Below are positions 25,640-34,325 of a stretch of DNA of 64,000 bases, one piece after another. The stretch lies in NCBI GenBank assembly GCA_004214065.1, contig SGZM01000003.1, positions 23,339 to 87,338 of the forward strand. The letters are read 5' to 3'. A model generated the notes under the pieces. The model was not told the origin of the DNA. It did not search any database and saw only the letters and a list, made by a program, of their open reading frames with translations. Numbering within the stretch: the stretch's first letter is position 1; each line of letters opens with the position of its first letter. Source of the stretch: Gammaproteobacteria bacterium. GTDB lineage: Bacteria; Pseudomonadota; Gammaproteobacteria; Magnimaribacterales; Magnimaribacteraceae. The position numbers and the translations under genes were made by a program.

Positions 25640-27040
25640 TTAGCCTTGTCGCCAGTTACCATGAAAACCATAAGGTATTCTGTGAGGCAGCATAGCTTTA
25701 GCAAGAGGGCCGCTAGAAATATTTTCTGCATCGAAAATCATCAGGTCTGAACGATTCTCTTTGCCCAGATAAGCTAGGGCTAGTAGATATCCCACACCCT
25801 CATCTGAATTTTCATTTTTGGGAACAAAGATTGGCTCCCCAACTGCATCAAATTCAGTTAGTGTGAAGCTATCTTTTTGTGCTGTCTCAAAGTCATAATT
25901 CGAAATAGTATTAAAACTTACCCCTTTTGGCGATTTACCATTGTTTGAGGCGTAATATCCATATCTGTATTTAGACATAGATTTTCTTTCGTCCAACCTT
26001 GGGAACTCACCGATGCTATCATCAAGATATTGTTTCTTGATAGAACCTAAATTTGAGTTGAGATCAATTTCCCATCTGTTCAATCTAGCTTCCCCTTTTT
26101 TTAGATCAGGTCGAGAGCCATCAAGATGTGGAAACATTGGCGCCTCCTCAAATTGCATCATATCAGCAATTATCTTTCCTTCTTCTTCATACGCATTCAT
26201 AGGATGGAATACATAACATGGATCGCTTTCTATCCACTTAATATCTTGAACAGAACCATCTCTAGGCATAACACCAATTTGACTAGGTCGATTAACATCC
26301 CAGGCTATTGGAGATTTACCCTGTGCAATAAGATTAAAATCTATAATTAACGGAAAAATTGGAAAAATAACGTGCTTAGTGGTTACAACAAAATCGTGGA
26401 CCATGCTTGAATATGGTGTTTCAAATTCTGAGTAAGTGGTCATTATCCCTTCAGGATTAACAACAAAATAACTCATTTTGTTTACACCAAATCCATAACT
26501 GAAACCTATCATTTCACCTGTTAGGGGATCGATTTTGGGATGGGCTGTCATGGCGGAGTCTAATTTATTTTTATAGTTCCAAGCCCCTTTTGATTCTAAA
26601 GTGAGAGGATCCAGCTCAAATGGTTTGTGTCCTTCCTCAAGAGCTAGAAGTTTTCCTGAATGAAAGACAATATTAGTATTTGCAGTTCCATCTTCTCCTT
26701 CGAAATTATATTCAGGATCTGGCTCCATAGGATTTAAAGCGTTGATTAATGACCTACCAGCTTTTCTTTCCTGTTTCCATTTAGAAGTTTGAGCCCATCT
26801 ATTTAAGTATGAAATCTTCCCATTCTCAAAATGAAAAGCATGTATCATTCCATCTCCTGCAAACCAATGGTAGTCACCACCCATAGGCGGAAATTGAGGA
26901 TCTGGACCATTTCTATAGTAACTTCCAAAAAGATCTTTAGGAACTTCTCCTTCTATTATGAGATCTTGAATATCACACTCCATTCTCAGGGGAGCGTAAT
27001 TACCTCTTAAATTAGGATGGTCTGGATATATATCTGTCAT
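25640..27040 (-). CDS. Carotenoid oxygenase family protein (retinal-pigment-epithelium 65 / CCD superfamily)
   Basis: Non-heme iron dioxygenase, 466 residues, that cleaves a carotenoid, apocarotenoid or stilbene-like double bond. The four iron-binding His are seen in TAHPKID, MVHDFVVT, YVFHPMNAYEE and the C-terminal GFHGNW. YYRNGPDPQFPP and HWFAGDGMIHAF near the N-terminus are family hallmarks. There is no signal peptide. No carotenoid synthesis gene is in the window, so the substrate is undetermined. It starts 2 bases after the DedA gene stop and is probably co-transcribed with it. Confidence 0.93.
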   Translation of the reverse strand: MTDIYPDHPNLRGNYAPLRMECDIQDLIIEGEVPKDLFGSYYRNGPDPQFPPMGGDYHWFAGDGMIHAFHFENGKISYLNRWAQTSKWKQERKAGRSLINALNPMEPDPEYNFEGEDGTANTNIVFHSGKLLALEEGHKPFELDPLTLESKGAWNYKNKLDSAMTAHPKIDPLTGEMIGFSYGFGVNKMSYFVVNPEGIMTTYSEFETPYSSMVHDFVVTTKHVIFPIFPLIIDFNLIAQGKSPIAWDVNRPSQIGVMPRDGSVQDIKWIESDPCYVFHPMNAYEEEGKIIADMMQFEEAPMFPHLDGSRPDLKKGEARLNRWEIDLNSNLGSIKKQYLDDSIGEFPRLDERKSMSKYRYGYYASNNGKSPKGVSFNTISNYDFETAQKDSFTLTEFDAVGEPIFVPKNENSDEGVGYLLALAYLGKENRSDLMIFDAENISSGPLAKAMLPHRIPYGFHGNWRQG

Positions 27041-27042
27041 AG

Positions 27043-27642
27043 TTATTTAAATTTTTTACTAAAATATCTTATAAACAATAATAAGACAATTATTCCTATC
27101 CAAAACCATATTGAATCTAAGGGATTAGAGTTCTCAGTTACAACACTCTGACCAGCATAATAGCCGGGAATTGTGTATATAAGGGCCCATAAAAAACAAG
27201 ACAAAATTTCAATAAAAAAGAAATTCCTTTTATTCATATTTAATGATCCTGCAGTTATAGGCAGCAATGGTCTAATTGGACCAATAAACTTTCCTACAAA
27301 AAGTCCAATCATTCCATATCGCTTAAAGAATTGCTGTCCATTGATTAAGAACTCAGGATGATTTTTAAAAGGCCACAATTTACTTAGAGAATTTCTTAAA
27401 CTAAATCCAATAAAGAAACTTGCTATATCAGACAGTAGACTAGAAAAATATGCCAGCATGACCACTTCAAAAATGCTAAGAGAGGTAGCTGCTAAACCTG
27501 ATATCACGGCAAGCAGAACCACTCCAGGAACAATAATTCCTATCAGTGCAAACGATTCTACAAATGAAGCACCAATTATTCCAACGGCAATCCATTGAGG
27601 ATTTCTTTCCAACCAAACTATTAATTCATTAAATTCAAACAT
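27043..27642 (-). CDS. DedA/VTT-family membrane protein
   Basis: Inner-membrane protein of about 199 residues with four to five hydrophobic segments. The DedA core is seen as FVESFALIGIIVPGVVLLAVISGLAA-like residues, then FFKRYGMIGLFVGKFIGPIRPLLPITAG with the conserved F-x-x-R and G-x-x-x-G region. DedA proteins support membrane lipid (undecaprenyl phosphate or phospholipid) flipping and proton-motive-force homeostasis. I begin it at the ATG at 27642; a longer frame from a TTG at 27687 would overlap the proA start. It is divergent from proA. Confidence 0.88.
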   Translation of the reverse strand: MFEFNELIVWLERNPQWIAVGIIGASFVESFALIGIIVPGVVLLAVISGLAATSLSIFEVVMLAYFSSLLSDIASFFIGFSLRNSLSKLWPFKNHPEFLINGQQFFKRYGMIGLFVGKFIGPIRPLLPITAGSLNMNKRNFFFIEILSCFLWALIYTIPGYYAGQSVVTENSNPLDSIWFWIGIIVLLLFIRYFSKKFK

Positions 27643-27686
27643 CTTAAGTCTTTGAAAGCCTAGATACTTAGGTAGAATATTCAACA

Positions 27687-28955
27687 ATGCCTCAGAGTAA
27701 AGAAATAAATGCCTATATGGAACAGCTAGGATTAGAAGCCAAACAAGCTTCTAAGGTGCTATCACAGTCGTGTTTGGAACAAAAGAATGAAGCCCTTCAG
27801 TGTATTTCTGATCAAATAGATGAACACAGGGTCGAAATTTTAAAAGAAAATCAGAAAGATTTAGAGTCAGCAAAGAAAAAATCAATTGGATCAGCTCTTA
27901 TAGACAGGCTGGAACTCAATGAGAGTAGAATTGATTCCATGATTTCAGGCTTGAAGGTAGTTTCAGATTTACCTGACCCTGTTGGAGAAATAGTAGACTT
28001 AGACCCAACACCATCTGGAATTGAGGTTAGTAAAATGCGAGTTCCTTTGGGAGTTGTAGGAATAATATACGAGTCAAGGCCGAACGTAACAGCCGATGCA
28101 GCTGCTCTGTGTTTAAAATCTGGAAATGCTTGTCTCCTAAGAGGAGGTTCAGAGGCAATCTTATCAAATAAGATTATTTGGAATTGCCTTCAAAAAGGTC
28201 TGGAAATATCTGGGCTCCCTAAAGAATGTATTCAATTAGTAGAAACTACTGATAGAGAAGCTGTAAAGAATTTATTACATCTAGATCAATATTTAGACGT
28301 AATTATTCCACGAGGAGGTAAAGGTCTGGTGCAGTTAATATCTGAAGAATCAAGAGTCCCTGTAATAAAACACTTAGATGGAATCTGCCATGTTTATATC
28401 GATAAGAGTGCAGATCTCTTTAAAGCTGAGGCTATAGCATTTAATGCAAAAACATATAGATATGGTATCTGTGGAGCAATGGAAACTCTTCTAATTCATC
28501 ACGAAGTAGCTTCTTCCATTTTACCTAGTCTCAATAAAAAATTCCTTTCTGAGAAAGTCGAATTGCGAGGTTGTAAAAAGACCCGAGGCTTCATAGATGT
28601 TTTAGAAGCTAAAGAGGAAGATTGGCAGACCGAGTATCTTGCTCCCATACTATCCGTCAAAATAGTAGATAGTATAGAAGAGGCTGTAGAACATATACAA
28701 AAATTTGGTTCAAATCACACAGACTCTATCGTTGCTGAAGAAGAGCAAACTGTAGATTACTTTTTTAAAAATGTAGATTCTAGTTCTGTGATGCATAATC
28801 TACCAACTTGCTGGGCTGATGGATTTGAGTATGGATTAGGTGCAGAAGTTGGAATTTCAACTGATAAGATTCATGCAAGAGGTCCTGTTGGATTGGAAGG
28901 ACTAACGTCTCAAAAATTTATAGTTAAAGGTAATTCACATTTAAGAGGAGTCTAA
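27687..28955 (+). CDS. proA: Glutamate-5-semialdehyde dehydrogenase
   Basis: Second enzyme of proline synthesis, reducing gamma-glutamyl phosphate with NADPH; 422 residues, usual length. PLGVVGIIYESRPNVTADAAALCLKSGNACLLRGGSEA-like residues span about 119-157 and the catalytic Cys lies in the YRYGICGAMETLL segment. HARGPVGLEGLTSQKF near the C-terminus is the family ending. TAGAAT at 27673-27678 stands 8 bases before the ATG, giving at most a two-base leader, with no Shine-Dalgarno. It leads the proA-nadD-rsfS-rlmH-mrdA cluster; proB is not adjacent. Confidence 0.96.
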   Translation: MPQSKEINAYMEQLGLEAKQASKVLSQSCLEQKNEALQCISDQIDEHRVEILKENQKDLESAKKKSIGSALIDRLELNESRIDSMISGLKVVSDLPDPVGEIVDLDPTPSGIEVSKMRVPLGVVGIIYESRPNVTADAAALCLKSGNACLLRGGSEAILSNKIIWNCLQKGLEISGLPKECIQLVETTDREAVKNLLHLDQYLDVIIPRGGKGLVQLISEESRVPVIKHLDGICHVYIDKSADLFKAEAIAFNAKTYRYGICGAMETLLIHHEVASSILPSLNKKFLSEKVELRGCKKTRGFIDVLEAKEEDWQTEYLAPILSVKIVDSIEEAVEHIQKFGSNHTDSIVAEEEQTVDYFFKNVDSSSVMHNLPTCWADGFEYGLGAEVGISTDKIHARGPVGLEGLTSQKFIVKGNSHLRGV

Positions 28956-28959
28956 AATA
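28946..28959 (+). promoter_or_regulatory. Shine-Dalgarno AGGAG spaced for an ATA start of nadD
   Basis: AGGAG (28946-28950) is followed by 6 bases and ATA (28957-28959), in frame with nadD. The only conventional alternative, TTG at 28972, is 21 bases from the Shine-Dalgarno. The segment overlaps the proA stop (28953-28955). Confidence 0.6.
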
Positions 28960-28971
28960 GCCAAAAAAAAA

Positions 28972-29595
28972 TTGATTGGTATCTTTGGAGGAACTTTTGA
29001 CCCAGTTCATTTAGGACATACTTTTGTTATAAAAGAATTCACAGACTCAGTTTATTTTGACGAACTTATTCTAATACCAAATGGCAACCCTCCCCATAAA
29101 GAAAAGAATGTTTATGAGGAAGAGAAACTTGAAATGACAAAGCTTGCCCTTGGAAATACAGCAAATTTAACAATAGACGATAGGGAAGTGAAAAAGAAAG
29201 CTCCTTCTTACGCTTATTCGACCCTCCAGGAGTTAAAGAAAGAAAATCCTGATGATATTTTAGTTTGGATTATGGGTTCTGATTCTTTTGCTAGCATCGA
29301 CAGCTGGTACTGTTATGAAGAGTTTATAGATGAAGTAAATCTTCTCGTTTTAGAAAGACCCGGATATTCAATTCAAAAGCAATCAATTGCTTATAACATT
29401 CTTCGCTCTAACCAAACATTTGATTTATCTGATTTTAAAAAAGATGATAATAAAATTTTTCTCTTAAAGATTAATCCTATTGAGATCAATTCAACAGAAA
29501 TTAGAAAACTCATAGCGAATAATGAGGATGCTACTGAATTTTTACATCCTAATGTTTATCAGTTCATTAAAACAAATAATTTATATAAAAAATAA
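28972..29595 (+). CDS. nadD: Nicotinate-nucleotide adenylyltransferase (start probably at ATA 28957)
   Basis: NAD synthesis enzyme converting nicotinate mononucleotide and ATP to deamido-NAD. IGIFGGTFDPVHLGH is the nucleotidyltransferase HxGH motif, IPNGNPPHK and the late EINSTEIRKLI carry the ISSTxIR-like signature. From TTG at 28972 the protein would begin MIGIFGG, trimming the first beta-strand. Reading from ATA at 28957 adds five residues (M-A-K-K-K when initiated), restoring a normal N-terminus and good Shine-Dalgarno spacing. The coordinates given are the conservative TTG form. It sits in the conserved nadD-rsfS-rlmH order. Confidence 0.92.
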   Translation: MIGIFGGTFDPVHLGHTFVIKEFTDSVYFDELILIPNGNPPHKEKNVYEEEKLEMTKLALGNTANLTIDDREVKKKAPSYAYSTLQELKKENPDDILVWIMGSDSFASIDSWYCYEEFIDEVNLLVLERPGYSIQKQSIAYNILRSNQTFDLSDFKKDDNKIFLLKINPIEINSTEIRKLIANNEDATEFLHPNVYQFIKTNNLYKK

Positions 29596-29919
29596 ATGAC
29601 TAAGAATCTAAAAAATAAAATCATTGATAGTTTAGAAGACATAAAAGCAGTTGACCCTGTTGCAATAGATGTAAAAAAAATAAGCTCACTTACCGATTTC
29701 ATGGTCATTGCTTCTGGAACTTCAAACAGACACATTGCAGCTATGAGCGAAAGAGTGTTAGAAGGTTTAAAAGAAAATAATATCTCCGGAATAAAGATCG
29801 AAGGGCAAGGTGGAGATGATTGGTTGTTAGTAGACGCCGGTGATGTCATTGTCCATCTAATGTCTTTTGATGCTAGAGAGTTTTATGATTTAGAAAGTTT
29901 GTGGGATCCTGAGCTTTAG
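29596..29919 (+). CDS. rsfS: Ribosome silencing factor
   Basis: RsfS/Iojap protein (107 residues) that binds ribosomal protein L14 and blocks subunit joining during starvation. KAVDPVAIDVKKISSLTDFMVIASGTSNRH-like residues at 17-46 and GGDDWLLVDAGDVIVHLMSFDAREFYDLESLW are full-length family landmarks. It begins directly after the nadD stop and its stop codon overlaps the GTG of rlmH by one base (TAGTG). Confidence 0.96.
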   Translation: MTKNLKNKIIDSLEDIKAVDPVAIDVKKISSLTDFMVIASGTSNRHIAAMSERVLEGLKENNISGIKIEGQGGDDWLLVDAGDVIVHLMSFDAREFYDLESLWDPEL

Positions 29920-30386
29920 TGAAGATTAACGTAATATCCATAGAATCAAGTCGTCCTGAATGGGCTGAAAAAGCATTTAGATCATATGAATCAAAATTCA
30001 ATAAATCCATTAGCATAAACTGGGTTGGATTGAAGCCTTTAAATAGGAACAGGAACTATAACCATTCTGAAATTGTCGAACAGGAAAGCGAATTACTTTT
30101 TTCTAAAATTAAAAAGAAAGATTTTGTTATTACTTTAGACAGGCAAGGCATGGAATTAAGTACAGAAAAACTTAGAGTTCAGTTTGATAATTGGGTCTCC
30201 AGTTCTAGAGACATTTCGATGATAATCGGAGGTCCAGATGGTTTGAGTAAGGATCTCTTGAAGAAAAGTGATTTTTGTTGGTCTTTATCAGACTTAACTT
30301 TTCCTCACTCTTTTGTACCTATTTTAATTATTGAACAACTCTATAGGGTTTGGTCTATAACTCAAAATCATCCTTACCATAAATAG
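29919..30386 (+). CDS. rlmH: 23S rRNA pseudouridine-1915 N3-methyltransferase
   Basis: SPOUT-class methyltransferase, 155 residues, modifying Psi1915 of 23S rRNA. The knot motifs are visible: VITLDRQGMELSTEKL, MIIGGPDGLSKDLL and the C-terminal LTFPHSFVPILIIEQLYRVWSI followed by HPYHK, the conserved ending. The start codon is GTG, overlapping the rsfS stop. Four bases separate it from mrdA. Confidence 0.96.
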   Translation: MKINVISIESSRPEWAEKAFRSYESKFNKSISINWVGLKPLNRNRNYNHSEIVEQESELLFSKIKKKDFVITLDRQGMELSTEKLRVQFDNWVSSSRDISMIIGGPDGLSKDLLKKSDFCWSLSDLTFPHSFVPILIIEQLYRVWSITQNHPYHK

Positions 30387-30390
30387 TTTT

Positions 30391-32235
30391 ATGAAATTTG
30401 TACAAGACCTAAAGCGAGATGAAAGGGAAATTAAATCCTTAAAGGAAAGATCTAGAATAATTTTCTTGTTCATTTCTATAATGTTTTGCATTGGTCTTTT
30501 TAAAATTCTTCAATTGAGCATCTTAGATAACACTGAATATTTAGATGATTCAGATAAAAATAGGATTATTGAAATGCCAATTCATCCTGCTCGAGGATTG
30601 ATTAAGCTTCAGGATGGATTGGTGGTTGCGGAAAATATCGTCTCTAAAGATTTATTTATAAAGACAGAGTTTCTCGATTCAGCAGAAAAAGAACTAGATT
30701 ATCTCAGAACAAATATTGCTAACGATAGGAAATTAACTTATTCAGATGTAAAAAATTATAAAAAAGATGAGAAGGTCTTATTACTCGGTAATTTAAGTTC
30801 TGCAGAACTCGCAAAATTCGAATTGTCTAAAGAGTTTATGCCGCATATTTCATTAGAGATAAGTTTAAGGAGATACTTACCTCAAAAAAATCTCTTTTCG
30901 CATGTGATAGGCCATCTAGGGAGACTATCTTCAGAGGAGAAAACTTACTTACCTAGATTTGAATATCCTCTCACTTCTTTTTTAGGAAAAGTCGGTCTTG
31001 AGAAGGTTTATGAAAAAGAGCTGAAAGGATTCCCTGGTTTAAGTCTTATGGAAGTTGATGTATATGGGAAAAAAATAAGAGAGCTAGAAAGAAACTTACC
31101 TCTAACCCCCAAAGACATAACACTTTCGTTAAATTTGAAGCTTCAGAATATTGCTCGAACAGAATTAGCAAATCGAAAAGGTGCTATTATAGCTTTAGAT
31201 CCAAATACTGGTTTCATTAAAGCTATGGTCAGTTCTCCAGACTACAATCCAAATACTTTAAACGGATCAGAAATTGGAAGTTCTTTTGAAGATTATCTTC
31301 GAGAGGATTCACCTTTTTTTAATAGGGCAATCTCAGGCTCATATCCTCCGGCATCAACCATAAAGCCTTTTGTGGGCTTATTGGGTTTAGAGGAAGGTGT
31401 CATTACAGAAGATACTAAAATTGAAGATAAAGGTTTCTTTCAACTTAAAGAGGACGGGCGTCGTTATCGAGGTTGGAAAGAAGATGGTCATGGGCAAGTT
31501 AATTTAAATAAGGCAATCGTAGAATCATCAGATGTATATTTCTATGAGCTTTCCTCTCAATTAACAATAGACAGGATTTCAAAGTTTTTGTCTGCCTTTG
31601 GATTTGGAAAATTCACCGAAATAGATCTTTATAGTGAGGCACAAAGTATCTTGCCAACCAGAAACTGGAAACTAGGCAATATAGGTGAACCTTGGTTTGT
31701 GGGAGACACAATCAATATTGGTATTGGTCAAGGATATATTACCTCTACTCCAATGCAGCTTTTATCTTCGATCTCAGCAATAGCAACTAAAGGCAAGATT
31801 TTTAAACCAAAAATTGTAAGTAAAATTGGTTCTGAACCTTTGATGCCTGAACTATTACATGAAATTAAAATCAAAGATCAGCAACATTGGAATATCATAG
31901 AGAAGTCTATGATTAAAGTTATTCAGTCATGGAATGGTACTGCACATAACTTATACACTGAAGGTGGAGTTGTGATAGCTGGTAAGACAGGAACCGCACA
32001 AATAAAAAGCTTAACTGACCAAGATCTAACAGTCAGAGAAGAATACCAAGAAGTTAGAGATAATATTGAGGATAGAGATCATGCCTTATTTGCAAGTTAT
32101 GGTCCGATTCCTAATCCAAATATTGCTGTGGTTGTAATTGTAGAGAATGGTGAATCGGGCAGTGCCGTAGCAGCACCGATTGCTAAGAAGATGATTGAAG
32201 CATATCAAAAGATAACTTTTATAGATGAGCAATAG
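30391..32235 (+). CDS. mrdA: Penicillin-binding protein 2 (elongasome transpeptidase)
   Basis: Class B PBP cross-linking lateral-wall peptidoglycan together with RodA; 614 residues. One N-terminal membrane anchor (about 24-44), a pedestal domain, then the transpeptidase. Active-site motifs are SxxK in PPASTIKPF, SxD in ESSDVYFYEL, and KTGT in AGKTGTAQI. LDPNTGFIKAMVSSPDYNPN precedes the active site as expected. It overlaps rodA by 11 bases. Confidence 0.96.
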   Translation: MKFVQDLKRDEREIKSLKERSRIIFLFISIMFCIGLFKILQLSILDNTEYLDDSDKNRIIEMPIHPARGLIKLQDGLVVAENIVSKDLFIKTEFLDSAEKELDYLRTNIANDRKLTYSDVKNYKKDEKVLLLGNLSSAELAKFELSKEFMPHISLEISLRRYLPQKNLFSHVIGHLGRLSSEEKTYLPRFEYPLTSFLGKVGLEKVYEKELKGFPGLSLMEVDVYGKKIRELERNLPLTPKDITLSLNLKLQNIARTELANRKGAIIALDPNTGFIKAMVSSPDYNPNTLNGSEIGSSFEDYLREDSPFFNRAISGSYPPASTIKPFVGLLGLEEGVITEDTKIEDKGFFQLKEDGRRYRGWKEDGHGQVNLNKAIVESSDVYFYELSSQLTIDRISKFLSAFGFGKFTEIDLYSEAQSILPTRNWKLGNIGEPWFVGDTINIGIGQGYITSTPMQLLSSISAIATKGKIFKPKIVSKIGSEPLMPELLHEIKIKDQQHWNIIEKSMIKVIQSWNGTAHNLYTEGGVVIAGKTGTAQIKSLTDQDLTVREEYQEVRDNIEDRDHALFASYGPIPNPNIAVVVIVENGESGSAVAAPIAKKMIEAYQKITFIDEQ

Positions 32236-33352
32236 GAATCCATTAGATTATTCATTAAATAAACCTTTAATTAGAGGCTTTAACCCTATTAATTATTTAT
32301 TTAAAGATTTACCTCTCTTCTTAGCGCTTTTGATTCTTCTGTCTTTTGGATTATTAATGTTATTTAGCGCAAGTGGCCAGTCTACAAGTATGGTATCCAG
32401 ACAGATTATCTTTATCTTAGTAGGCTTAGTGCTTCTGTTATCTATATCGCATTTAAAACCAAGGTCATATAAGAATATACTTATGAACTCTTATTGGTTG
32501 GGAATTTTGTTACTCATATATGTCTTGATTAATCCGGCTTCAGGTTATCAGACAAGTAGGTGGATTGATTTAGGATTTTTTTCATTCCAGCCATCAGAGA
32601 TAGTTAGGTTGATTTTACCTTTATCTATAGTTGCTTATCTCTGTAGAAAAGAGATGGTACCAAAATTTCAAGATTGGATGATTACGACTTTTGGGGCCTT
32701 AGCATGTTCTTATTTAGTCTATGAGCAACCCGATCTTGGCACGTCAATCATTGTACTCACATCTGGTCTGATACCTATATTTCTAGCAGGATTACCTTTA
32801 CGAATAATTATTAGTTACTTTGTTGTGCTTAGTTTGACTCTACCTGTCATTTGGACAAATTTCCTTTACGATTATCAAAAAGAGAGAGTTTATACTTTTA
32901 TAGATCCTAACGCTGACCCTCTAGGCACTGGTTGGAATATTGCTCAATCTCAAACCGCAATAGGATCTGGTGGCCTATATGGAAAGGGCTTTCTTCAAGG
33001 TAGTCAAAGTCAACTTGATTTTATACCGGAAAGCCACTCTGACTTTATATTTTCTGTTATAGGTGAAGAGTTAGGTCTATTAGGAATACTCTTTTTATTT
33101 GCGTTATACGCATTTATTCTTTGGCGTGTCTTTAGAATAGGATTTTATGCTGAAACAAATTTTGAAAGATTGGCTTGCTGCTCCTTAGGTTTTATTTTTT
33201 TATTATTTATTTTAATAAACGTGTTGATGGTTATAGGTATAATTCCAGTTGTAGGTGTTCCTCTTCCATTAGTAAGCCAAGGTGGAACCTCTATAGTGGT
33301 GCATTTATTAGCTTTTGGAGTGATTCTTTCTACTAAAAAAACTCAACTATGA
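32225..33352 (+). CDS. rodA: Rod-shape peptidoglycan glycosyltransferase RodA
   Basis: SEDS-family membrane glycosyltransferase, 375 residues and about ten membrane helices. SEDS hallmarks are SRWIDLGFFSFQPSEIVRL, EQPDLGTSIIVL with the catalytic-region Asp, ESHSDFIFSVIGEELGL and the C-terminal PLPLVSQGGTS. It is translationally coupled to mrdA (11-base overlap) and to mltB (4-base overlap), matching the physical PBP2-RodA complex. Confidence 0.97.
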   Translation: MSNRNPLDYSLNKPLIRGFNPINYLFKDLPLFLALLILLSFGLLMLFSASGQSTSMVSRQIIFILVGLVLLLSISHLKPRSYKNILMNSYWLGILLLIYVLINPASGYQTSRWIDLGFFSFQPSEIVRLILPLSIVAYLCRKEMVPKFQDWMITTFGALACSYLVYEQPDLGTSIIVLTSGLIPIFLAGLPLRIIISYFVVLSLTLPVIWTNFLYDYQKERVYTFIDPNADPLGTGWNIAQSQTAIGSGGLYGKGFLQGSQSQLDFIPESHSDFIFSVIGEELGLLGILFLFALYAFILWRVFRIGFYAETNFERLACCSLGFIFLLFILINVLMVIGIIPVVGVPLPLVSQGGTSIVVHLLAFGVILSTKKTQL

Positions 33353-34323
33353 ATTTAAGACTACCTTTAATCATAAAAATACTATTTTTAAGTTCTTTTC
33401 AGTACTTATATGCTGACTATTCTTCGCGCGATGAAGTAAATAATTTTATTGAATACATGTCAGAAAAACATGAATTTAGTAAATCTGAACTCAAAAATTT
33501 ATTTGATCAAGCCGAATATCAGGAAAAAGTTGTGAGGATAATGAATCGGCAACCTGAAGGTACAATGACCTGGGGAAGATATAAAGGAATAATGATTAAT
33601 GATTCTCGTATATCGGCTGGTAAAGAATTTATAGAATCGTATGGAAACGAATTAAAACGTGCTGAAGACATTTACGGTGTTCCAGCAGAAATAATAGCCT
33701 CTATAATTGGAATAGAAACAAGGTACGGTAGGATAAAAGGCAATACAAGAGTCATAGATTCTCTGAGTACTTTAGCTTTCGATTATCCAAGAAGAGCAAA
33801 GTTCTTTAAAATTCAACTTGAAGAATTCTTGCTGTTGAGTAGAGAAGAAAAATTCAATCCCGAAGAAATAAAAGGGTCTATAGCCGGAGCCATGGGTTAT
33901 GGACAGTTTATGCCTGATAGTTATAGAAATTATGCCGTTGATTTTGATAAAGATGGTGTGAGAGATATTTTAAATAATCCGGTTGATGCAATTGGAAGCG
34001 TTGCAAACTTTCTCAATAAGAAGGGTAAATGGAAACCAAATACACCGGTTGCAATAAAAGCTCGTGCTGTAAATCAAGTCGAAGACTTTAAATCATCTTT
34101 CAAGCCTTATATGACAGATATTGAACTATCGAAGCTTGGCCTTGAACCTATAGAACAGATACCTGGCAATTTAAAGTTTGTTCCTATCTCTTTGGATGCT
34201 AATGAAGGTTACGAATATTGGTTAGGTTTTAATAATTATAATTCTTTATCTAGGTACAATCGTAGTAAGCTCTACGTAATGGCTGTTTTTGAATTTAGTA
34301 ATGAATTGTCAAAATATTTATAG
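33349..34323 (+). CDS. mltB: Lytic murein transglycosylase B, non-lipidated
   Basis: Cleaves glycan strands of peptidoglycan, forming 1,6-anhydro-MurNAc ends. The catalytic Glu is in IIGIETRYGRIKG at about residue 124, with GAMGYGQFMPDSY following, as in MltB/Slt35. Residues 1-22 are a signal peptide (MNLRLPLIIKILFL...YAD) without a lipobox Cys, so the product should be periplasmic and soluble, unlike the E. coli lipoprotein. Length 324 is normal. rlpA, which often lies beside it in Gammaproteobacteria, is absent here. Confidence 0.92.
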   Translation: MNLRLPLIIKILFLSSFQYLYADYSSRDEVNNFIEYMSEKHEFSKSELKNLFDQAEYQEKVVRIMNRQPEGTMTWGRYKGIMINDSRISAGKEFIESYGNELKRAEDIYGVPAEIIASIIGIETRYGRIKGNTRVIDSLSTLAFDYPRRAKFFKIQLEEFLLLSREEKFNPEEIKGSIAGAMGYGQFMPDSYRNYAVDFDKDGVRDILNNPVDAIGSVANFLNKKGKWKPNTPVAIKARAVNQVEDFKSSFKPYMTDIELSKLGLEPIEQIPGNLKFVPISLDANEGYEYWLGFNNYNSLSRYNRSKLYVMAVFEFSNELSKYL

Positions 34324-34325
34324 AT

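Noticed and set aside
25640..27040. Treating the carotenoid oxygenase as the retinal-forming enzyme for proteorhodopsin
   Set aside because: Marine rhodopsin gene sets use the unrelated Blh/Brp membrane family, and no rhodopsin or carotenoid genes are in this window.
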